This document shows, piece after piece, positions 61,308 through 64,000 of a DNA stretch of 64,000 bases. The notes below the pieces were generated by a model that saw only the letters and a program-made list of their open reading frames with translations, did not search any database and was not told where the DNA came from. The DNA is from Candidatus Nitronauta litoralis (GTDB lineage: Bacteria; Nitrospinota; Nitrospinia; Nitrospinales; Nitrospinaceae). The stretch lies in contig CP048685.1 in NCBI GenBank assembly GCA_015698285.1, positions 1,736,001 through 1,800,000 of the forward strand. Reading direction: 5' to 3'. The translations under genes and the position numbers were made by a program. Position 1 is the first letter of the stretch, and every line of letters begins with the position of its first letter.

Positions 61308-62624
61308 ATGAAATTTTATATTCTCCGGCGGATTGTGCCGGTTCTCGCGATAGTTTTTCTTTGCACTCCACTCTCGGCCACGCAGGCTGCTGAACTTTCC
61401 GATCCGTTCAACCGGTTGATTGTGGTTAAACGCGATATCGAAAAGCGACACGGCAAGGTTTTCCTGCAGTGTTTTCCTTTCCTCAAAAATATTGGCGATA
61501 ATCAAACACAGACTGAATGGGTGAAGCGTTGTGCCCAGGGTGCTCAGACTTTGTCCGATGCCCTGAAAGAAGCACCGGGTTCCGGAGTGAAAGAGTTTGG
61601 GATCAGCACGCGTTTCCTGAGCACGGGCGGTTTCTACAGCCTGCTGGTGAAATGGGATGCTTCTCGCGATCAAATGGTGGAAGCGCTGAAGGCCAGTTCC
61701 AGGGCGGGTGAACGTGAAAAGTTGTTTAAAAAAGTCGATGGGTTCAAGCGCACCATCCTGACCAACTTTGCTTTCAGCGAATTGTATTGCACCAAAACAA
61801 TTTCAAACGAAGAGTGCTTGAAAGGCTACGAAACCCTGGCCTCGGTCACTCCAACGGACAAACTGCAGAAGAAACAATGGGGTTCGGTGGTTATTTCAGA
61901 CACGCTGACTCCGGGTGAGGACCCGACTCTCCTTTTGCTCAGGCACGATCAGGCGGCGGACGCGATGAAAGACCGCCTGCTGAACAACAAGGCGCAAAGT
62001 TTCTGGGACAAGCGTCGCAAGGTGTATGAGGAGATGGATGAAAAGTTTGGCGAGGCGTTCCGACGCAAGTTGCAGGCACCGAATGTGTTTTGTGATCCGG
62101 AGCTGAATCGCGAGGAATGTCTGCAGGGTGCCAGGACCTTGCATACATTGGCGGATAAACTTGCCGACCGGCCCTGGGGTAAAATCTGGATCAATCGCCA
62201 CAACACGATTCTCTACAGTGATTATGAATCGGCGATTCGTTTTGATATTCAGCCTGCCGAGGCACTCAAGTTTTTTTCAAACAAGGTCACGCGGGCAGAG
62301 GTTGAATCCAATGTGACGAAGGCCGAGGACTTTGAGAAAAAGTTGAAGAACAATTCAACCGGCCTGCGTGCGGTGTGTGATTTGCGTGGAATCGAGTCGA
62401 AGTTATGTCTTGAGGGGTTCGAGCAGTTCGTGCAGTTTGTGAAATCCAATCGCGAATTCAAAGTCCCGGCACCCTGGGAAACGATCATGTTTGTCGATGG
62501 CCGGCAACTGGGGCGGGTCAACTTCGCGCTCAACTCAAGCAGCCGCAGCAGCTACCTGTATTTCAATGCACGGTCCGGATTTAACGGACTTTCCGCGTTC
62601 TTGAAACAGACGAAAAACAACTGA
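61308..62624 (+). CDS. Secreted protein of four Cys-pair repeats
   Basis: 438 residues with signal peptide RIVPVLAIVFLCTPLSATQA. The mature chain is four copies of a ~97-residue unit. Each has a cysteine pair followed by Gly (C55...C75-A-Q-G; C161-x8-C170-L-K-G; C262-x8-C271-L-Q-G; C357-x9-C367-L-E-G), a Leu-rich helix, a W-G/W-E strand (QWGSVVISD, PWGKIWINR, PWETIMFVD) and a downstream helix. Cysteines in pairs suggest disulfides in the periplasm. No known family was recognised. Confidence 0.75.
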   Translation: MKFYILRRIVPVLAIVFLCTPLSATQAAELSDPFNRLIVVKRDIEKRHGKVFLQCFPFLKNIGDNQTQTEWVKRCAQGAQTLSDALKEAPGSGVKEFGISTRFLSTGGFYSLLVKWDASRDQMVEALKASSRAGEREKLFKKVDGFKRTILTNFAFSELYCTKTISNEECLKGYETLASVTPTDKLQKKQWGSVVISDTLTPGEDPTLLLLRHDQAADAMKDRLLNNKAQSFWDKRRKVYEEMDEKFGEAFRRKLQAPNVFCDPELNREECLQGARTLHTLADKLADRPWGKIWINRHNTILYSDYESAIRFDIQPAEALKFFSNKVTRAEVESNVTKAEDFEKKLKNNSTGLRAVCDLRGIESKLCLEGFEQFVQFVKSNREFKVPAPWETIMFVDGRQLGRVNFALNSSSRSSYLYFNARSGFNGLSAFLKQTKNN

Positions 62625-62681
62625 ATTATTTTGTGGGAAAGGACACCTGCAATTTTGGCGGGTCCTTCTAAAACGAAAAGT

Positions 62682-62751
62682 CCGAGGCGAGATTCGGAGT
62701 TTATCCGGAGCCTGTCGTAGGGTCACCTTCGGTTCCTCCGAATGACATTTC
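62682..62751 (+). repeat. Dispersed repeat family A, divergent copy 6
   Basis: CCGAGGCGAGATTC ... CTCCGAATGACATT with a longer core that includes GGAGCCTGTCGTAGGGTCAC. The gap 62625-62922 holds only repeats and a run of ten G at 62810-62819. Confidence 0.6.
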
Positions 62752-62885
62752 AACGAAGTTACAATCCTTAAATTTTTAAGCATTCGCTGTCCGCAGAGGA
62801 TAACCTTGCGGGGGGGGGGCTAATGGGCGGACCCTGTGGAGGTGCCAAAACTTTTTGAGCGTATTGAAAGATGCTTCTTGTTCGC

Positions 62886-62910
62886 CCCTTCGACAAGCTC
62901 AGGGCAGGCT
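62886..62910 (+). repeat. Dispersed repeat family C
   Basis: CCCTTCGACAAGCTCAGGGC followed by AGGCT, a sequence type found repeatedly between genes in many bacterial genomes; in spurious translations it gives the tell-tale PELVEG. Confidence 0.7.
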
Positions 62911-62922
62911 CTTGTGGAGGAC

Positions 62923-63387
62923 TTATGCCATCTGGGCGGTCTGGCCTTTGCGGACGTCTTCCGGGAGAAGGAAGTGGGCGGTGTCATAAGCGGGATTGGA
63001 CAACACGCACTGTTTCCCAACCAGGGTGCGCGTGTTGATGACAACCGGGGCAACGAGGTTGGCTGTCATTTTCGTGAAATCCTGCGGAATCCTGACGATC
63101 ACCAGCGTGCACAGGGCGTCTTTTTCGGTAGCACCGATGCAGGCTTTTTCTTCCGGTGACAGTTGGGGACGGTAATCCGGAACGTAGACGAAGGGGTCCG
63201 TGACCACGAAAGCCAGGTCCGGGTTTTTCAGTGATTGCAGCCATTGCAAGGGACATTCGACTTTGGCGTCGAATGGTAGCATGGCAAATTGTTTCTCTCC
63301 CTCGAAGCCATAGAGGCCTTCCGGGAATTTCAGAATTTCTTCGTCTTTTATCTCGAATGTTCCAAGGCGCGAGGATTGATAAGTCAT
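62923..63387 (-). CDS. fliW: Flagellar assembly factor FliW
   Basis: 154 residues. FliW binds CsrA and flagellin and so couples flagellin translation to filament assembly. Family features: LGTFEIKDEEILKFPEGLYGFEGEKQFAML, DLAFVVTDPFVYVPDY, and LVIVRIPQDFTKMTANLVAPVVINTRTLVGKQCVL. Its ATG overlaps the csrA stop (4 bp), so both are translated from one message. The order is csrA then fliW, the reverse of Bacillus. Confidence 0.95.
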   Translation of the reverse strand: MTYQSSRLGTFEIKDEEILKFPEGLYGFEGEKQFAMLPFDAKVECPLQWLQSLKNPDLAFVVTDPFVYVPDYRPQLSPEEKACIGATEKDALCTLVIVRIPQDFTKMTANLVAPVVINTRTLVGKQCVLSNPAYDTAHFLLPEDVRKGQTAQMA

Positions 63388-63623
63388 GGTTTTAATTTAT
63401 TTTTTATCAATTGTGAGACCTGTGACGGGTCAAACTCGGTTGATGATGCGGCCGATACATTTTCATCCTTGATCTTGTTGAAAACCTCTTCCCGGTAGAT
63501 TTTGGTCTCCCGGGGGGCTTCGATGCCGAGACGGATGTTCCGCCCTTTAATATCTATAACGGTTATTTTCACATCTTCATTAATTTTAATGCTCTCGCCT
63601 ATCTTCCGTGTAAGCACAAGCAT
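63384..63623 (-). CDS. csrA: Carbon storage regulator CsrA
   Basis: 79-residue mRNA-binding translational repressor, dimeric. It begins MLVLTRKIGESIKINEDVKI and contains GRNIRLGIEAPRETKIYREEVFNKI, all typical of CsrA with the RNA-contact residues near both ends. The C-terminus is longer than in E. coli (79 versus 61), as in flagellin-linked CsrA of other phyla, where the tail contacts FliW. Flagellin targets are not in the window. Confidence 0.97.
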   Translation of the reverse strand: MLVLTRKIGESIKINEDVKITVIDIKGRNIRLGIEAPRETKIYREEVFNKIKDENVSAASSTEFDPSQVSQLIKNKLKP

Positions 63624-63790
63624 GGTCCGGGCCTTGGAAAGGGTTGATTTTTATTCAATTTAACGGTTTGATTCTATCATACTGCCGAAATTTAGGGGGA
63701 AAAGCGGGATTGAGGGGGATTGTTTGACTCTGGGGCCTCAGATGTGCTAATTTCCCATTTCCTTTGACGCTTTCGCGTTTTTGACATATT

Positions 63791-63863
<73 letters not shown>

Positions 63864-64000
63864 CTCCTTTTTTCTTGGAGGGGAATTCATCTCCCCGGGA
63901 CTGCATTTCCGGATTTGGGTAAAAACTTTTTTGGGCCTCCACGATCGTTATCTTAATTGGAGATTCCCATAACAGGGAAAGCCCGGAAGTGGTAAGATAT
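63864..64000. other. Intergenic end of window
   Basis: No gene, repeat or clear terminator recognised; the window ends here. Confidence 0.5.

Noticed and set aside
62535-63053. Minus-strand frames containing LRQAPDKLRISPR and ACPELVEG
   Set aside because: These peptides are the usual false translations of intergenic repeats (families A and C), not genes.

Overview
The window is about 64 kb from a Gram-negative, flagellated bacterium with moderate GC. Support for this comes from many lipoprotein and signal-peptide genes, Mpl (recycling of diaminopimelate peptidoglycan), an RND/MMPL plus LolA-like export locus, and csrA-fliW. The mix of PurS/PurQ/PurL, a Bacillus-type PurF, a UPF0182 protein, a PCP_red-type protein (a domain of chlorophyll enzymes also seen in nitrite oxidisers) and a large fused MFS/spermidine-synthase-like protein suggests a Nitrospina-like (Nitrospinota) or deltaproteobacteria-like lineage. 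No rRNA is present, so the taxonomic call is inference.

Layout. 1-8.9 kb: the end of an RND/MMPL exporter, a bifunctional aldolase/short-chain dehydrogenase on the minus strand, then a tight purS-purQ-purL-purF operon. 9.0-13.3 kb: an accessory island. It holds a 43-bp copy of purF fused in frame to the tail of a probable toxin, that tail's overlapping immunity candidate, an RHS core end with a ParB-like toxin tip (broken by one TGA), its overlapping immunity candidate, an RHS YD-repeat scrap, an IS481-type element with visible terminal inverted repeats, and a truncated second transposase. 13.6-21.7 kb: a minus-strand run of lipoprotein, gph, mpl, an unknown gene, a radical SAM gene, a redoxin and UPF0182. 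21.7-33.6 kb: a metallo-beta-lactamase-fold lipoprotein, a PfkB kinase, DacB (PBP4), an RNA-binding-like disordered protein, oligoendopeptidase F, ValS, a response regulator with a long acidic tail, and an orphan XRE regulator. 33.9-48.6 kb: a PHP-like/SH3 envelope protein, an ABC-F ATPase, an OppBC-type permease pair without visible partners, a Nif3-like protein, a decayed SGNH gene, a protein with three PCP_red-like repeats followed by a 40-residue membrane peptide, a fused MFS/spermidine-synthase/TPR protein, an HD-GYP response regulator, and an aldo/keto reductase with ferredoxin domain. 48.7-55.2 kb: a YhaO/YhaN-type nuclease-ATPase pair, a MOSC protein, a small thioredoxin with a striking promoter/operator arrangement, a degenerate second copy of the yhaN 3' end, and an AT-rich hypothetical gene. 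55.3-64 kb: dispersed repeats, a TetR - RND/MMPL - small secreted protein - LolA-like locus, a serpin, a secreted protein made of four Cys-pair repeats, csrA-fliW, and tRNA-Phe.

The most unusual items are the RHS toxin-tip graveyard beside purF, the four-repeat Cys protein at 61.3 kb, the three-repeat PCP_red protein with its small membrane partner, the twin 17-bp operators around the 54.05 kb promoter, and a dispersed repeat family with constant ends and variable cores. No CRISPR array or phage was seen. All functions are read from motifs by eye; no database search was run.
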